This document shows positions 54,220 through 63,943 of a stretch of DNA of 64,000 nt, one piece after another. The stretch's first letter is position 1; the number at the start of each line of letters is the position of its first letter. Position numbers and translations under genes: made by a program. Source of the DNA: Streptomyces olivochromogenes. Lineage in GTDB: Bacteria; Actinomycetota; Actinomycetes; Streptomycetales; Streptomycetaceae. The stretch lies in contig NZ_KQ948452.1 of assembly GCF_001514115.1 (NCBI RefSeq), positions 1-64,000 on the forward strand, written 5' to 3'. The notes beneath the pieces were generated by a model. That model was not told the DNA's origin, searched no databases, and saw nothing but the letters and a program-made list of their open reading frames with translations.

Positions 54220-55059
54220 GTGAAGAAGATGACTTCGGACAACGGCAATGAGAACACTCCGCGCCGTGAGGCGATGACGGATCGCGGCGACGTCGACCCC
54301 CTCGTCCACCGGCACGCCCAGGACGCCCAGGTCGCTCCGTCGGCCGGATCCGGCACCCCTGCCGACCCGGCCGTCCGCGACCCCGGCGAGGCCCCCGGCG
54401 GTGGCGAGGCCCCCGGCGGTATGGGGTCCCGCGAGACCGCGAACCCGTCCCGCTCGACGGCCGGCGGCATGCGGAGCATGCCCGCCGACGACCGCGACAC
54501 CCGCGCCGGACAGGGCGCCGACATGCGGGCCGGGCAGCAGGAAGGCATGCGCGCCGCGCCGCCGGATTCCGCCCGCGCCGGGCAGGGCGGTGACCCCACC
54601 CGCGCCGGCCAGTCGCAATCCCTGCGCGCCGAGGAAGCGGAGTTCGCCCGCGGCACGCAAGGTGAAGCCACTCGTGCCGGGCGGCAGGAATCGGCCCGTG
54701 CCGGGCGGCAGGAATCGGCTGCCGGGCAGAGCGGTCCCACCCCCGCGGGGCAGCGCGGTACCGGTCCGCAGGGGGACGGCGACGGGGCGTTGCTGTCGCA
54801 CGACGAGTGCGACAAGTACTCGTTGCGGATGCAGCACGCCGTCGGTGGGTTCGTGGACGGCCCGCGGGCGTCCGTCGAGGAGGCGGACCACGTCCTGGAG
54901 GAGCTGACCACCGAGTTCACGGACGCCATGACCCGGCGCCGCCGCAACCTGCGGACGACCTGGCAGGCGGCCGGTGAGAGCGACACGGCCGACACCGAGA
55001 AGCTGCGGCTCGCCCTGCGCGACTACCGCGAGGTGACCGAGCGGCTCCTGCACCTGTAG
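54220..55059 (+). CDS. Soluble helical protein with repetitive linker (paralogue B)
   Basis: 279 residues, GTG start 4 bp after the previous stop. Residues 30-185 are low complexity with repeated RAGQ/RAGRQES units. Residues about 195-279 form the domain shared with the previous gene (GGFVDGPRASVEEADHVLEEL). Lacks the membrane segment of its neighbour. Possibly a complex of membrane and soluble paralogues. Confidence 0.8.
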   Translation: MKKMTSDNGNENTPRREAMTDRGDVDPLVHRHAQDAQVAPSAGSGTPADPAVRDPGEAPGGGEAPGGMGSRETANPSRSTAGGMRSMPADDRDTRAGQGADMRAGQQEGMRAAPPDSARAGQGGDPTRAGQSQSLRAEEAEFARGTQGEATRAGRQESARAGRQESAAGQSGPTPAGQRGTGPQGDGDGALLSHDECDKYSLRMQHAVGGFVDGPRASVEEADHVLEELTTEFTDAMTRRRRNLRTTWQAAGESDTADTEKLRLALRDYREVTERLLHL

Positions 55060-55180
55060 GGGACCGAGCAACTCCCGCACCGGTCAGGAGGCCGAACCGA
55101 CGAGTACCACCGAGTCGAGTACCACCGTGAGGCCGCGCCCCGGACCATGTTCCGGGGCGCGGCCCCACCCGTCGACGGGG

Positions 55181-55585
55181 TCATCCGGTCCGGCGCTCGC
55201 GCCACTCCCGGACGATCTCGTCCACGTCGTACGGCTTGAGGCCGAGGGGAGGTCCCGGCGGCGGCTTGAACATGACCTCGCGGATCTTGACGTTGATGTC
55301 CTCGACGATCCGGCGCACGACGCGCTCCGAGGGCGCCACCGAGGCCGCCGCGAGCGCGTCCTCGGCCTCCTTGCGCAGGGCCAGCGTCGGCGGCAGCACC
55401 GACAGCCCCTCGCGGGCCATCTTCCGCTTGATCCACCACAGTTCGTCGTACGGCGTGTCGGTCACGCCGGGCATGGGCTTGCCCGCACCGGGCAGGTCCG
55501 CGAACTCGCCGCGGGCCTCCGCCTCACGGATCTGTCGGTCGACCCAGGTCTCGAAGCTGACCCCGGGTGGCTTCCGTTCGGTCAT
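55181..55585 (-). CDS. DUF1992 (DnaJC28-like) protein
   Basis: 134 residues. ETWVDRQIREAEARGEFADLPGAGKP and PYDELWWIKRKMAREGL are the DUF1992 signature. Related domains occur in the DNAJC28 co-chaperone. Cytoplasmic; role unknown. Confidence 0.9.
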   Translation of the reverse strand: MTERKPPGVSFETWVDRQIREAEARGEFADLPGAGKPMPGVTDTPYDELWWIKRKMAREGLSVLPPTLALRKEAEDALAAASVAPSERVVRRIVEDINVKIREVMFKPPPGPPLGLKPYDVDEIVREWRERRTG

Positions 55586-55722
55586 GCGTCCATTGTGCCG
55601 TACGACACACGATCGGACGATCGGGCGATTTATCATGCGGCGGCGGCGCGTCAACCACACTCGGTACCAGGGGGGTTGAAGCGCCGCGGACCGGATGAAC
55701 GCTGGAACTCGAAGGAGCGCAC

Positions 55723-56118
55723 GTGCTCGAACTCACCATGGCCTCGGTCACCGGGGCGGACGCTGGTGCGACGGCCGGAATGCTGATGGCCGACGCGCCG
55801 AGCGACCCCGGAGCCGTGCTGCGGGTGGGCCGGGACCGGGCCGTGTGCCGGCTCGCGACCCCCGACGACTGGCTGTTCGTGTCCCGGGTCCACCTGGAGT
55901 TCCTGTGCGGCCCGGACGGTACCTGGCAGGTCACCTGGCTGCACGGGTCACGCCCGGAGCCCTCCGCCGAGGTACGGCTGACGCTGGCCGGACTGCCGAC
56001 GCAGGCCGTCCCGTACGGCGGGACGGCGAAGCTTCCCGCGGGCGGCTCGGGGGAGATCGTCATCCTCGACCGCACAGGACCGCACAGCGTGAACGTGGGT
56101 TTCTACCACGAGACCTGA
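55723..56118 (+). CDS. FHA-like small protein
   Basis: 131 residues, GTG after GAAGGAG. LRVGRDRAVCRL and FVSRVHLEFLCGPDGTWQVTWL correspond to the forkhead-associated GR..SxxH core that binds phosphothreonine. Shorter than usual FHA domains. May read Thr phosphorylation by Hanks kinases. Confidence 0.7.
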   Translation: MLELTMASVTGADAGATAGMLMADAPSDPGAVLRVGRDRAVCRLATPDDWLFVSRVHLEFLCGPDGTWQVTWLHGSRPEPSAEVRLTLAGLPTQAVPYGGTAKLPAGGSGEIVILDRTGPHSVNVGFYHET

Positions 56119-56188
56119 GTCCCCCCAGGGCGCGAGCCTGAGTCCCCCCGGAGCGCGAGCCTGAGCGCCCCGGAGGGGAAAGCGGGCG

Positions 56189-56860
56189 TCAGGCCAGCAC
56201 GCGCGCCAGCGCGAACCCGTCGTACCCCTTGCTGCCCACCGTCTGGATCGCCGTACCGCTCAACTTCGGGTGGGCGGCGATCAGTTCGAGGGCGGCCCGG
56301 GTGCCCCGCACGCTCGGTTCGGTGCTGCCCACCTCGGTGACCCGCCCGCTGCGCACGACGTTGTCGACGACGATCAGGCTGCCGGGGCGGGTGAGCTTGA
56401 GGGCCCACTCGACGTAGTGCGGGTTGTTCACCTTGTCGGCGTCGATGAACACGAAGTCGAACGGCTCCGGGTTCTCCTCGGCCAGCTTCGGCAGCGACTC
56501 CAGCGCGGGTCCGACCCGCACCTCGGAGATCTTGTCGAGGCCCGCGCGGGCGAGGTTGCGGCGGGCGACCTCGGCGTGCGTGGCGTCGTACTCGAAGGTG
56601 ATCAGCCGGCCGTCGGCCGGGAGCGCGCGGCCCAGCCAGATGGTGCTGTAGCCGCCGAGGGTGCCGATCTCCAGGATGCGGCGGGCGCCCTGGATCTCGG
56701 CGAGCAGCTGGAGCAGCTTGCCCTGGTTCGGTGCGACGGCGATCTGCGGCAGCCCCGCGGCGTCGCTGTCGCGCAGGGCCGCCGTCAGTGCCTCGTCGGC
56801 GGGGGAGAGGAGGGTGGCGAAGTAGTCGTCGACTTCGTTCCAGAGCTGCGACTCGCTCAT
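56189..56860 (-). CDS. O-methyltransferase, class I SAM-dependent
   Basis: 223 residues, ATG after GAAAGG. ILEIGTLGGYSTIWLGRAL (SAM motif I), FVFIDADKVNNPHYVEW (metal-binding Asp) and IVVDNVVRSGRV are those of the cation-dependent catechol O-methyltransferase family. A perfect palindrome lies 21 bp upstream of the start. Confidence 0.93.
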   Translation of the reverse strand: MSESQLWNEVDDYFATLLSPADEALTAALRDSDAAGLPQIAVAPNQGKLLQLLAEIQGARRILEIGTLGGYSTIWLGRALPADGRLITFEYDATHAEVARRNLARAGLDKISEVRVGPALESLPKLAEENPEPFDFVFIDADKVNNPHYVEWALKLTRPGSLIVVDNVVRSGRVTEVGSTEPSVRGTRAALELIAAHPKLSGTAIQTVGSKGYDGFALARVLA

Positions 56861-56880
56861 GAACCATGCCTTTCGTATGC

Positions 56881-56901
56881 CTAGTTAGATGTCCTAACTA
56901 G
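56881..56901 (-). promoter_or_regulatory. Perfect palindrome before the O-methyltransferase
   Basis: CTAGTTAG (56881-56888) and CTAACTAG (56894-56901) around ATGTC. Typical size and A/T content of MarR/PadR-type operators. Lies between the O-methyltransferase start and the end of the MHS transporter. Confidence 0.7.
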
Positions 56902-56915
56902 TCCCGCGGCCCAAC

Positions 56916-58295
56916 CTACACGGCGGGCGCGGAGCCCGGCAGCGGGCGACCCGCGGACTCGGTCATGAACCACACCGCCACGCCACCGACGACGGCCGCG
57001 GCCATCATGTAGTAGGCGGGCATCATCATGTTCCCGGTCGCCCCGATGAGCGCCGTGGTCACCAGCGGGGTCGTACCGCCGAAGAGCGAGACGGAGACGT
57101 TGAAGCCGATGGACAGCGAGCCGTAGCGGACCTTCGTCGGGAAGAGCGCCGGGAGCGCGGCGGGCATCGCGGAGGTGAAGCAGACCAGCAGCAGGCCCAG
57201 CGCGCCCATGCCGAGCGCGACCGCGAGCAGACTGCCCTGGCGGATCAGCAGGAGCGCCGGTACGGACAGGGCGAGGAAGCCGACGCAGCCCGCGGCGATC
57301 ACCGGGCGGCGGCCGATCCGGTCGGTCAGCGCGCCCGCGAAGGGCTGGACGATCATCATCAGCGCCATCACGCCGAGGACGACCAGCAGGCCGTGCGTCT
57401 CGTCGTACTTCAGCTCGCTCGTCAGATAGCTCGGCATGTACGACAGCAGCATGTAGTCGGTGACGTTGAAGACCAGCACCAGGCCCACGCAGAGCAGCAG
57501 CGCGCGCCACTGGCCCGCGACCATCTCGCGCAGCCGCACCTTGGGGCGGTCCGCCTCCTGCTTCGAGGCCTTGGCCAGTTCCGCCGCGAACGCCGGGGTC
57601 TCCTCCAGGCGCATCCGCAGATATAGGCCGATGATCCCCATCGGGCCCGCGATCAGGAACGGCACGCGCCAGCCCCAGGACAGCAGGTCCTCGGTGGACA
57701 GGAAGGCGGTCATGAGGGTGACCAGGCCGGCGCCGCCGATGTATCCGGCGAGGGTGCCGAATTCCAGCCAGCTCCCGAAGAAGCCGCGCTTCTTGTCGGG
57801 CGCGTACTCGGCGATGAAGGTGGAGGCGCCCGCGTACTCGCCGCCGGTGGAGAAGCCCTGGACGAGCCGGGCCGCGAGCAGCAGCAGGGGCGCGCCGACG
57901 CCGATCGTGGCGTACGAGGGGATCAGGCCGATCGCGAAGGTGCCCGCCGCCATCATGATCATGGTGAGGGCGAGGACCTTCTGGCGGCCGACGCGGTCGC
58001 CGAGCGGGCCGAAGACCATGCCGCCGAGCGGGCGGACGAGGAAGGCCGCGGCGAAGGCGCCGAAGGTGGACAGCAGCTGCGCGGTGGGGTTGCCGGAGGG
58101 GAAGAAGACCTTGCCCAGCGTCACCGCGATGTAGCTGTAGACACCGAAGTCGAACCACTCCATCGCGTTGCCGAGGGCCGCCGCCTTGACGGCCCGCTTG
58201 ACCAGGGCCGGATCGGTGACGTACGCCTCGGGCGGCGCGGGGGTCCGGGGTCGGGGTGCGGCGGGGGTGACTGCTGTGGCGGACGGCAAGGGCAT
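56916..58295 (-). CDS. MHS-family MFS transporter (ProP-like)
   Basis: 459 residues, ATG after GAAGG. GNAMEWFDFGVYSYIAVTLG, FGPLGDRVGRQKVLALTMIMM and RLVQGFSTGGEYAGA are the metabolite:H+ symporter signatures of the ProP/ShiA branch. Imports an organic acid or osmolyte. Twelve membrane helices. Confidence 0.93.
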   Translation of the reverse strand: MPLPSATAVTPAAPRPRTPAPPEAYVTDPALVKRAVKAAALGNAMEWFDFGVYSYIAVTLGKVFFPSGNPTAQLLSTFGAFAAAFLVRPLGGMVFGPLGDRVGRQKVLALTMIMMAAGTFAIGLIPSYATIGVGAPLLLLAARLVQGFSTGGEYAGASTFIAEYAPDKKRGFFGSWLEFGTLAGYIGGAGLVTLMTAFLSTEDLLSWGWRVPFLIAGPMGIIGLYLRMRLEETPAFAAELAKASKQEADRPKVRLREMVAGQWRALLLCVGLVLVFNVTDYMLLSYMPSYLTSELKYDETHGLLVVLGVMALMMIVQPFAGALTDRIGRRPVIAAGCVGFLALSVPALLLIRQGSLLAVALGMGALGLLLVCFTSAMPAALPALFPTKVRYGSLSIGFNVSVSLFGGTTPLVTTALIGATGNMMMPAYYMMAAAVVGGVAVWFMTESAGRPLPGSAPAV

Positions 58296-58679
58296 GCCCT
58301 TCGTAGGGGACGGGGACGTGGCTCACCCGGAAGTGGGCCGAAAAGCGACCATAGGGGCACTCGTCCGCATCACGTGCCGTAGGCGACTCGATGCATAGTG
58401 CAAGTAAATGTGCCGTACGCAGGGGTGTAGGCCTGGTCGCGCGCCGCTTTTCCGCGGTCTCTTTGTGAGCTAAGTCGCGGGCGAAGGGGGGAGCCGGAAG
58501 CATGCGCGCACTAACGTCATCCGGACAAAAGGCGGGAGGCCGTCAGGTGAAGAGGGGGTTGCCTGCGTCTCTCAATCCGGGCGTGCGAGCCTCGTAGGGT
58601 CCGGGCCGGGTCCGGACGCACGGGACACGCGGGACGAACGGGACGAACAGGGCAGACGGGGTGGGAGGGTCGGCGGGGC
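58296..58679. other. Divergent promoter region
   Basis: 384 bp between the MHS transporter and the GT87-PAP2 gene. A/T-richer around 58390-58460. No gene, no clear palindrome. Confidence 0.5.
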
Positions 58680-60731
58680 GTGGCGAACGTTGAGCACGGC
58701 GGGACAGCGGGCAATGCCTTCGGGGCGGGGGCGGCGGAATCGGCGAGAGCGAGACTGCGCGCGATCCGGATCGGGCTGTGGGTGATCGCCGCGGTCCTCG
58801 CGATACGGCAGGTCACCGTCGTGCTGAGCACCCCGAAAGGGGAACGGCTGACGGACCTGGAGACCTGGGTCGGACCCGACGGCGTCCTGCATGTGAAGGG
58901 ATCGCTGTACGACTCGACGCAGTTCACCGGCACCCCCTTCGGAGGATTCGTCCTCAAACCCCTCACCCGCGCCGCCGAACAGGCGCTCGGCTGGGGCTGG
59001 ACCTTCGGCAGTCTCTCGCTGGTCGTCGTGCTCGGCCTGGTCGTCGCACGCGCTCTGCCCCAGCCGGTGAGCCGGCGCACCGCCCTGCTCGCCGCACCCG
59101 TCGCGATCAGCCTGCTGATGCTGTCGCTGCCGGTGCGCAACGCCCTCTACCTCGGCCAGACCAGCATCATCCCGGTGCTGCTCGTCCTGCTGGGCTGCTT
59201 CGCCGTCCGGGGCGAGCGCGCCGTCGGCCTGCTGATCGGTGTAGCCGCCGCCCTGCAGCCCACCATGCTGGTCTTCGCGCCGCTGCTCTGGTTCACCGGG
59301 CGCCGCCGCGCCGTCGAGTCCACCGCGATCACCTTCACCGGCCTCGGCGCGCTCGCCTGGGCCGTGATGCCGCACGACTCCACCACCTACTGGGTGCACC
59401 ACCTGGCGGGCGTCGGCCTCGGCGGGGACGCCGACGACCTCTCCAACCAGTCGCTGCACGGCGCGCTGCTGCGGCTCGGCCTCAACGGCCCGCTGGAGAT
59501 CACCCTGTTCCTGCTGCTGGGCGCCGCGGTCGCCGTCATCGGCCTGCGCCGCGCCATTCGCTACGCACGGGACGGGCAGCTGCTGCTGGCCGTGGCGATC
59601 ACCGGCTGTGTCGCCGTCGTCGTCTCGCCCACGTCCTGGCAGCACCAGCTGCTGTGGGTGCTGCTCGCGCTGGTCGGCAGGGTCGGCAAGAAGACCTCGG
59701 ACCGCCCCATGTGGCCCGTCGCCGTCATCCTTGTCATGACGCTGCCCGCGAAGATGATGCTGCCGAACATGGCGGCGCTCTTCCCGCTGCGCGACAACGT
59801 GGTGCTGCTCGCCGCGCTCGCCGCCGCCACGGTCGTTCCGTTCCTCTCCCGCACCTCGGAGTACTACCGGGCGCCGATCCCCACCGACTACGTCCGGTCC
59901 GTCCCCACCCGCTGGAAGCGGGTGCCGCTGCTCCCCTTCCTGGGCCGCGTGTTCACCCGCCCGAACCTGCTGCTCGAACTGCTCCTGATCCGCGTCGGCT
60001 ACTCCGCCTACCAGCAGGTCAGGCTCGCCGCGACGGGCGGCACCAACGCGGGCGGCCGGACCACCGCCGAACACCACGGCGACCAGATCCTCTCCATCGA
60101 GCGGTTCCTGCACATCGACATCGAGCACTGGGTCAACCACGCCGTGTTCAAGGTCGAGTGGCTGCGGGACTTCTTCGACTTCTATTACGAGTCGTTCCAC
60201 TTCGTCGTCCCGCTCACCGTCCTCGCCGTGCTCTACGTCCGCCGTCCCGGCGACTACCGCTGGGCGCGCTCGGCGCTGGGCTTCGCCACCCTGATGGCGC
60301 TCCTCGGCTTCTGGCTCTTCCCGCTCGCCCCGCCGCGCCTGATGCCGGGCCTCGGCGTCATCGACACCGTGCACGGCGTGCAGGACTTCTCCAAGCCGGA
60401 CTACGGCACGCTGACCGCGCTGACCAACCAGTACGCGGCGATGCCCTCGCTGCACTTCGGCTGGTCCCTGTGGTGCGGAGTCGTCATCGCGGTCCTGGCG
60501 CCCAAGTGGTGGATGAAGGCGCTCGGCCTGCTGCACCCGCTGTTCACGGTCTCCGCGATCGTGGCGACCGGCAACCACTGGGTGCTGGACGCGGTGGGCG
60601 GCGCGGCCGTCGTCGGCGCGGGCTTCGGCCTGACCCACCTCCTCCAGGGGCCGCGGCCGAGGCCGCTGATGAAGCCCGTGGAGGTCAGCATGAAGGATCC
60701 GGTCCCGGCGACGAGCCGTACCCCGAGCTGA
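58680..60731 (+). CDS. Bifunctional GT87-like glycosyltransferase / PAP2 phosphatase
   Basis: 683 residues, GTG start. The first 400 residues are a polytopic GT-C region: an Asp in RLTDLETW after helix 1 is the probable catalytic residue of the GT87 mannosyl/arabinosyltransferase type. Residues about 430-670 are a PAP2_3-type phosphatase with LAPPRLMPG, AAMPSLHFGW and TGNHWVLDAVGG, the three acid-phosphatase signatures. The fusion suggests synthesis and dephosphorylation or transfer on polyprenyl-linked sugars. Its end overlaps the convergent gene by 47 bp. Confidence 0.88.
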   Translation: MANVEHGGTAGNAFGAGAAESARARLRAIRIGLWVIAAVLAIRQVTVVLSTPKGERLTDLETWVGPDGVLHVKGSLYDSTQFTGTPFGGFVLKPLTRAAEQALGWGWTFGSLSLVVVLGLVVARALPQPVSRRTALLAAPVAISLLMLSLPVRNALYLGQTSIIPVLLVLLGCFAVRGERAVGLLIGVAAALQPTMLVFAPLLWFTGRRRAVESTAITFTGLGALAWAVMPHDSTTYWVHHLAGVGLGGDADDLSNQSLHGALLRLGLNGPLEITLFLLLGAAVAVIGLRRAIRYARDGQLLLAVAITGCVAVVVSPTSWQHQLLWVLLALVGRVGKKTSDRPMWPVAVILVMTLPAKMMLPNMAALFPLRDNVVLLAALAAATVVPFLSRTSEYYRAPIPTDYVRSVPTRWKRVPLLPFLGRVFTRPNLLLELLLIRVGYSAYQQVRLAATGGTNAGGRTTAEHHGDQILSIERFLHIDIEHWVNHAVFKVEWLRDFFDFYYESFHFVVPLTVLAVLYVRRPGDYRWARSALGFATLMALLGFWLFPLAPPRLMPGLGVIDTVHGVQDFSKPDYGTLTALTNQYAAMPSLHFGWSLWCGVVIAVLAPKWWMKALGLLHPLFTVSAIVATGNHWVLDAVGGAAVVGAGFGLTHLLQGPRPRPLMKPVEVSMKDPVPATSRTPS

Positions 60732-62313
60732 TCCGGTACTCACCCGGCTCGGTCACCGTCAGCCGCGTGAACTCGCCGTCCCGTGTCAGGCAGCCGCCCG
60801 GCGCGCGCAGCCACGGCGAGTACGCGATCCGCACGGTCACCGGGCCGGGCACCGGCACCCGTACGTCCACCTCGGCGCTCGTCGTGCGCAGCACGGAGCC
60901 GGGCGCCGACACCAGCGGCACGGCGTCGCGCACCCGCAGCACCTGCCAGTTGGCGTCGCTCCACACCGGCTCCAGCCACGCGGGCCGGCTCCTCACCAAC
61001 TGCGCCTCCGCCTTGGCGAACCCGTCCGGCTTCCCCGCCGGCAGCACGACGAATCCCACCGCCCAGCGGTCCAGCCAGGCCCGATAGGTCGCCTCCGAGA
61101 ACGTGCCGTCGTAGAAGAGCCGCCCCCGCTCCATGTCCAGCTGACGGTTCCAGCCGCGCGCCAGGTTCACATGCGGGGCGAGCGTGGAGGCCTCGCGGTG
61201 GTTGCGGGCCGGGACCACCTCGACACGGCCGCGGCCGGCGCCGAGCCGCTCCAGCGTCCGTACGACGCCGTGCGTGTCGGCGGCCCAGGCGGGCACGGTC
61301 GTGGACACCAACAGGTCGGCCACGGTCTTCTGCCCGATCCAGGCGACGGAGAGCACGAGCGCCACCACCAGCGCGCCGCGCCGCACCAGGTGCAGCCCCC
61401 TGGGCGCGGTGAGCAGCGCGGCAAGGAGCGCGGCGGGCGCGAACAGCTCCGCGAGCCGCTCCACGTTCGTCCCCACCGGGGAGGCGATCAGATACGTCAG
61501 CACGGTCCCGACCGCGTACACGACCCCGCACCACCGGGCCACCCGCCAGCCGCGCGGGGCCAGCGTGGCGACGGTCAGCCCGAACAGCACGGGCGGCCAG
61601 ATCCGGTCCAAGGACATCAACTGCTGTCCGGTGAAGGGGAACAGCAGCGTGGTCGCCCCGACGACGACCACCGGCGGCACCAGCAGCGCCCCGGCCCGCA
61701 CCCGGTCCCGTACGGCGAGATGTCCTGCGCCCACCACCACCAGGAACAGTCCGGCCACCGGGCTCGCCATGGTCGCCAGTGCCGCGTACGCCGTCGCCGG
61801 CAGCGTCCGCCGCTCGCCCGTCAGCAGCAGACAGGCGGCGAGACCGAGGGCGACGCCCAGCGCGAAGGTGGTGCGCCCCGAGGCGACGTTGCACCACAGT
61901 GCGAGCGAGGCCAGCAGCGCGGGGCCCACCGGCCGCGGTATCCCCGTGCGGGCGATCAGCACGGCGGCCAGCCAGGTGGCGGCGAGTCCGGAGACCACCG
62001 TCACCGGGCGCACACCCAGCCCGGCCATCAGATACGGCGAGATCAGGCTGTAGTTGGCGGTGTGCATCCCGCCGTACCAGAAGAGGTTGTACGCCGATCC
62101 GCCGTGCCGCGCCACGAACTCCGCCCACGCCACCTGGGCCGCGAGATCACCACCACCGGTGGCGAGGAAGCCCCACCACACCGCGTACAGCGGCAGCACG
62201 GGGAGGGTGACGAGGAGGGGGAGACGGTGGCGGAGCCAGAACGCGTGAGGCGGGCGTCTTCGGCGGACGGCCGGATGGTCGGGCCGGACGGGAGTCAGCT
62301 CGGCAGAGACCAC
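60685..62313 (-). CDS. Polytopic GT-C-like membrane protein
   Basis: 542 residues from GTG 62313; the TTG at 62394 is also open. About ten membrane segments in residues 30-360. The first extracytoplasmic loop region GGDLAAQVAWAEFVARHGG carries an Asp in a GT-C-like position. The C-terminal 180 residues are a soluble outside domain. Converges with, and overlaps, the GT87-PAP2 gene, so the two are likely linked in a polyprenyl-glycan pathway; that link is inference. Confidence 0.72.
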   Translation of the reverse strand: MVSAELTPVRPDHPAVRRRRPPHAFWLRHRLPLLVTLPVLPLYAVWWGFLATGGGDLAAQVAWAEFVARHGGSAYNLFWYGGMHTANYSLISPYLMAGLGVRPVTVVSGLAATWLAAVLIARTGIPRPVGPALLASLALWCNVASGRTTFALGVALGLAACLLLTGERRTLPATAYAALATMASPVAGLFLVVVGAGHLAVRDRVRAGALLVPPVVVVGATTLLFPFTGQQLMSLDRIWPPVLFGLTVATLAPRGWRVARWCGVVYAVGTVLTYLIASPVGTNVERLAELFAPAALLAALLTAPRGLHLVRRGALVVALVLSVAWIGQKTVADLLVSTTVPAWAADTHGVVRTLERLGAGRGRVEVVPARNHREASTLAPHVNLARGWNRQLDMERGRLFYDGTFSEATYRAWLDRWAVGFVVLPAGKPDGFAKAEAQLVRSRPAWLEPVWSDANWQVLRVRDAVPLVSAPGSVLRTTSAEVDVRVPVPGPVTVRIAYSPWLRAPGGCLTRDGEFTRLTVTEPGEYRISSGYGSSPGPDPSC

Positions 62314-62526
62314 AGTGCACCGGTTCCGTTCGAAGCGTCGGTTGTCTTCGGAGTGGGGGGATGGCTGAGCCACCGGTGAAGACGTGAAACGCAACGGAGA
62401 CGTTCATCGGAGGTTCGGATATTCGTCTCGGGGGAGGCAGGGGCGGGGCGTAGGAGGGATGCCCCTGCCTCCCGCGGGACGGGCCGACGGACACCGGGAG
62501 TCCGTCGGCCCGAGCGTGCGGTGCGG

Positions 62527-63762
62527 TCAGCCGGCGTCGACCTGGAGTTCCTTGACGCCGTTGATCCAGGCGGAGCGCAGTCGGCGCGGGTCGCCGACCA
62601 GGGTCAGGTTCGGCATCGCGTCGGCGATCGCGTTGAAGATGAGGTCGATCTCGAGGACGGCCAGGGACTTGCCGAGGCAGTAGTGGGGGCCTCCGCCGCC
62701 GAAGCCGAGGTGGGGGTTGGGATCGCGGGTGATGTCGAAGGTGTCCGGGTTCTCGAAGACCTCGGGGTCGTGGTTGGCGGAGGCGTAGAAGATGCCGACG
62801 CGATCGCCCTTCTTGATCTGCTTGCCGCCGAGTTCGGTGTCCTGGGTGGCGGTGCGCTGGAAGGAGACGACCGGGGTCGCCCACCGCACGATCTCCTCGG
62901 CCGTGGTCGCCGGGCGGGTGCTCTTGTACAGCTCCCACTGCTCGGGGTGGGTGAGGAAGGCGTGCATGCCGTGGGTGATGGCGTTACGGGTGGTCTCGTT
63001 GCCGGCGACCGACAGCATCAGCACGAAGAAGCCGAACTCGTCGGAACGGAGGTTGCCCTCGTCCTCGGCCGCCACCAGGGTGCTGACGATGTCCTTGGCC
63101 GGGCACTGCTTGCGGTCGGCGGCCATGTTCATGGCGTACGAGATCAGCTCGGCGGCCGACTCGGCACCGACCTCCTCGGTGATGGCGTACTCCGGGTCGT
63201 CGTACGCGATCATCTTGTTGGACCACTCGAAGATCTTGATGCGGTCGTCCTGGGGGACGCCGATCAGCTCGGCTATCGCCTGGAGGGGCAGTTCGCAGGC
63301 GACCTCGGTGACGAAGTCGAAGGGTCCCGAGTGGGCGCGGGCGCCCTCGACGATCGCGAGGGCGCGGGAACGGAGCCGTTCCTCCAGCGCCCGGATGGCC
63401 CTTGGCGTGAAACCGCGTTGCACGATCTGGCGGACACGGGTGTGCTCGGGCGGGTCCATGTTGAGCAGGATCAGCCGCTGGGCGTCGATCGCGTCGCGCT
63501 GCATGTGCTCGTGGAAGCGGATGATCGCGGTGTTGAGGGAGGAGGAGTAGATCTCCGGGTGCGTGGAGACGTACTTGACGTCCGCGTGCCGGGTCACCGC
63601 CCAGTAGCCCTCGTCCTGGAAGCCAGCCAGACCGGCCGGCTGGGGGATCCAGCGGACGGGTTCGGCCCGGCGCAGTTCGGCGAACTCCGGCAGGGGCACG
63701 CGGTGGTGCAGCAGATCGGGGTCGGTGAAGTCGAACCCGTCGGGCAGCGCGGGACAGGGCAT
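62527..63762 (-). CDS. Cytochrome P450 of the CYP125 family (steroid C26/C27 hydroxylase type)
   Basis: 411 residues. I-helix AGNETTRN (253-260), EIVR (290-293), and the heme loop GFGGGGPHYCLGKS with Cys362. DFTDPDLLHHRVPLPEFAELR, QRLILLNMDPPEHTRVRQIV, RGFTPRAI and CELPLQAIAELIGVPQ follow the CYP125 sequence of mycobacteria and rhodococci closely, as I recall it. Expected to oxidise the side chain of cholesterol or related sterols. Redox partners are not encoded here. Confidence 0.9.
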   Translation of the reverse strand: MPCPALPDGFDFTDPDLLHHRVPLPEFAELRRAEPVRWIPQPAGLAGFQDEGYWAVTRHADVKYVSTHPEIYSSSLNTAIIRFHEHMQRDAIDAQRLILLNMDPPEHTRVRQIVQRGFTPRAIRALEERLRSRALAIVEGARAHSGPFDFVTEVACELPLQAIAELIGVPQDDRIKIFEWSNKMIAYDDPEYAITEEVGAESAAELISYAMNMAADRKQCPAKDIVSTLVAAEDEGNLRSDEFGFFVLMLSVAGNETTRNAITHGMHAFLTHPEQWELYKSTRPATTAEEIVRWATPVVSFQRTATQDTELGGKQIKKGDRVGIFYASANHDPEVFENPDTFDITRDPNPHLGFGGGGPHYCLGKSLAVLEIDLIFNAIADAMPNLTLVGDPRRLRSAWINGVKELQVDAG

Positions 63763-63817
63763 CGGCTACCACCCACCATTCTGACGGTCCATCAGGAATC
63801 CGGAATTGCCGTGAAGG

Positions 63818-63832
63818 TAGTAACGGGTTCTA
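63818..63832 (-). promoter_or_regulatory. KstR-like operator, site 1
   Basis: TAGTAACGGGTTCTA resembles the TnnAACnnGTTnnA palindrome bound by KstR-family steroid regulators, with one extra base. It lies 56-70 bp upstream of the P450 start. Confidence 0.5.
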
Positions 63833-63943
63833 CAAGTCGCAAGAGGTACGGCGCCCCGAATTCCGTGGGGAGTTCGTGCAGATCACGACTTCGAGCGCTG
63901 CACGACCCTTGCGGCGCGGGGGCTCCGATCCGCAGACTGCACA

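Noticed and set aside
58572..60743. 723-residue minus-strand frame opposite GT87-PAP2
   Set aside because: Gly/Arg/Asp-rich shadow with no recognisable domain.
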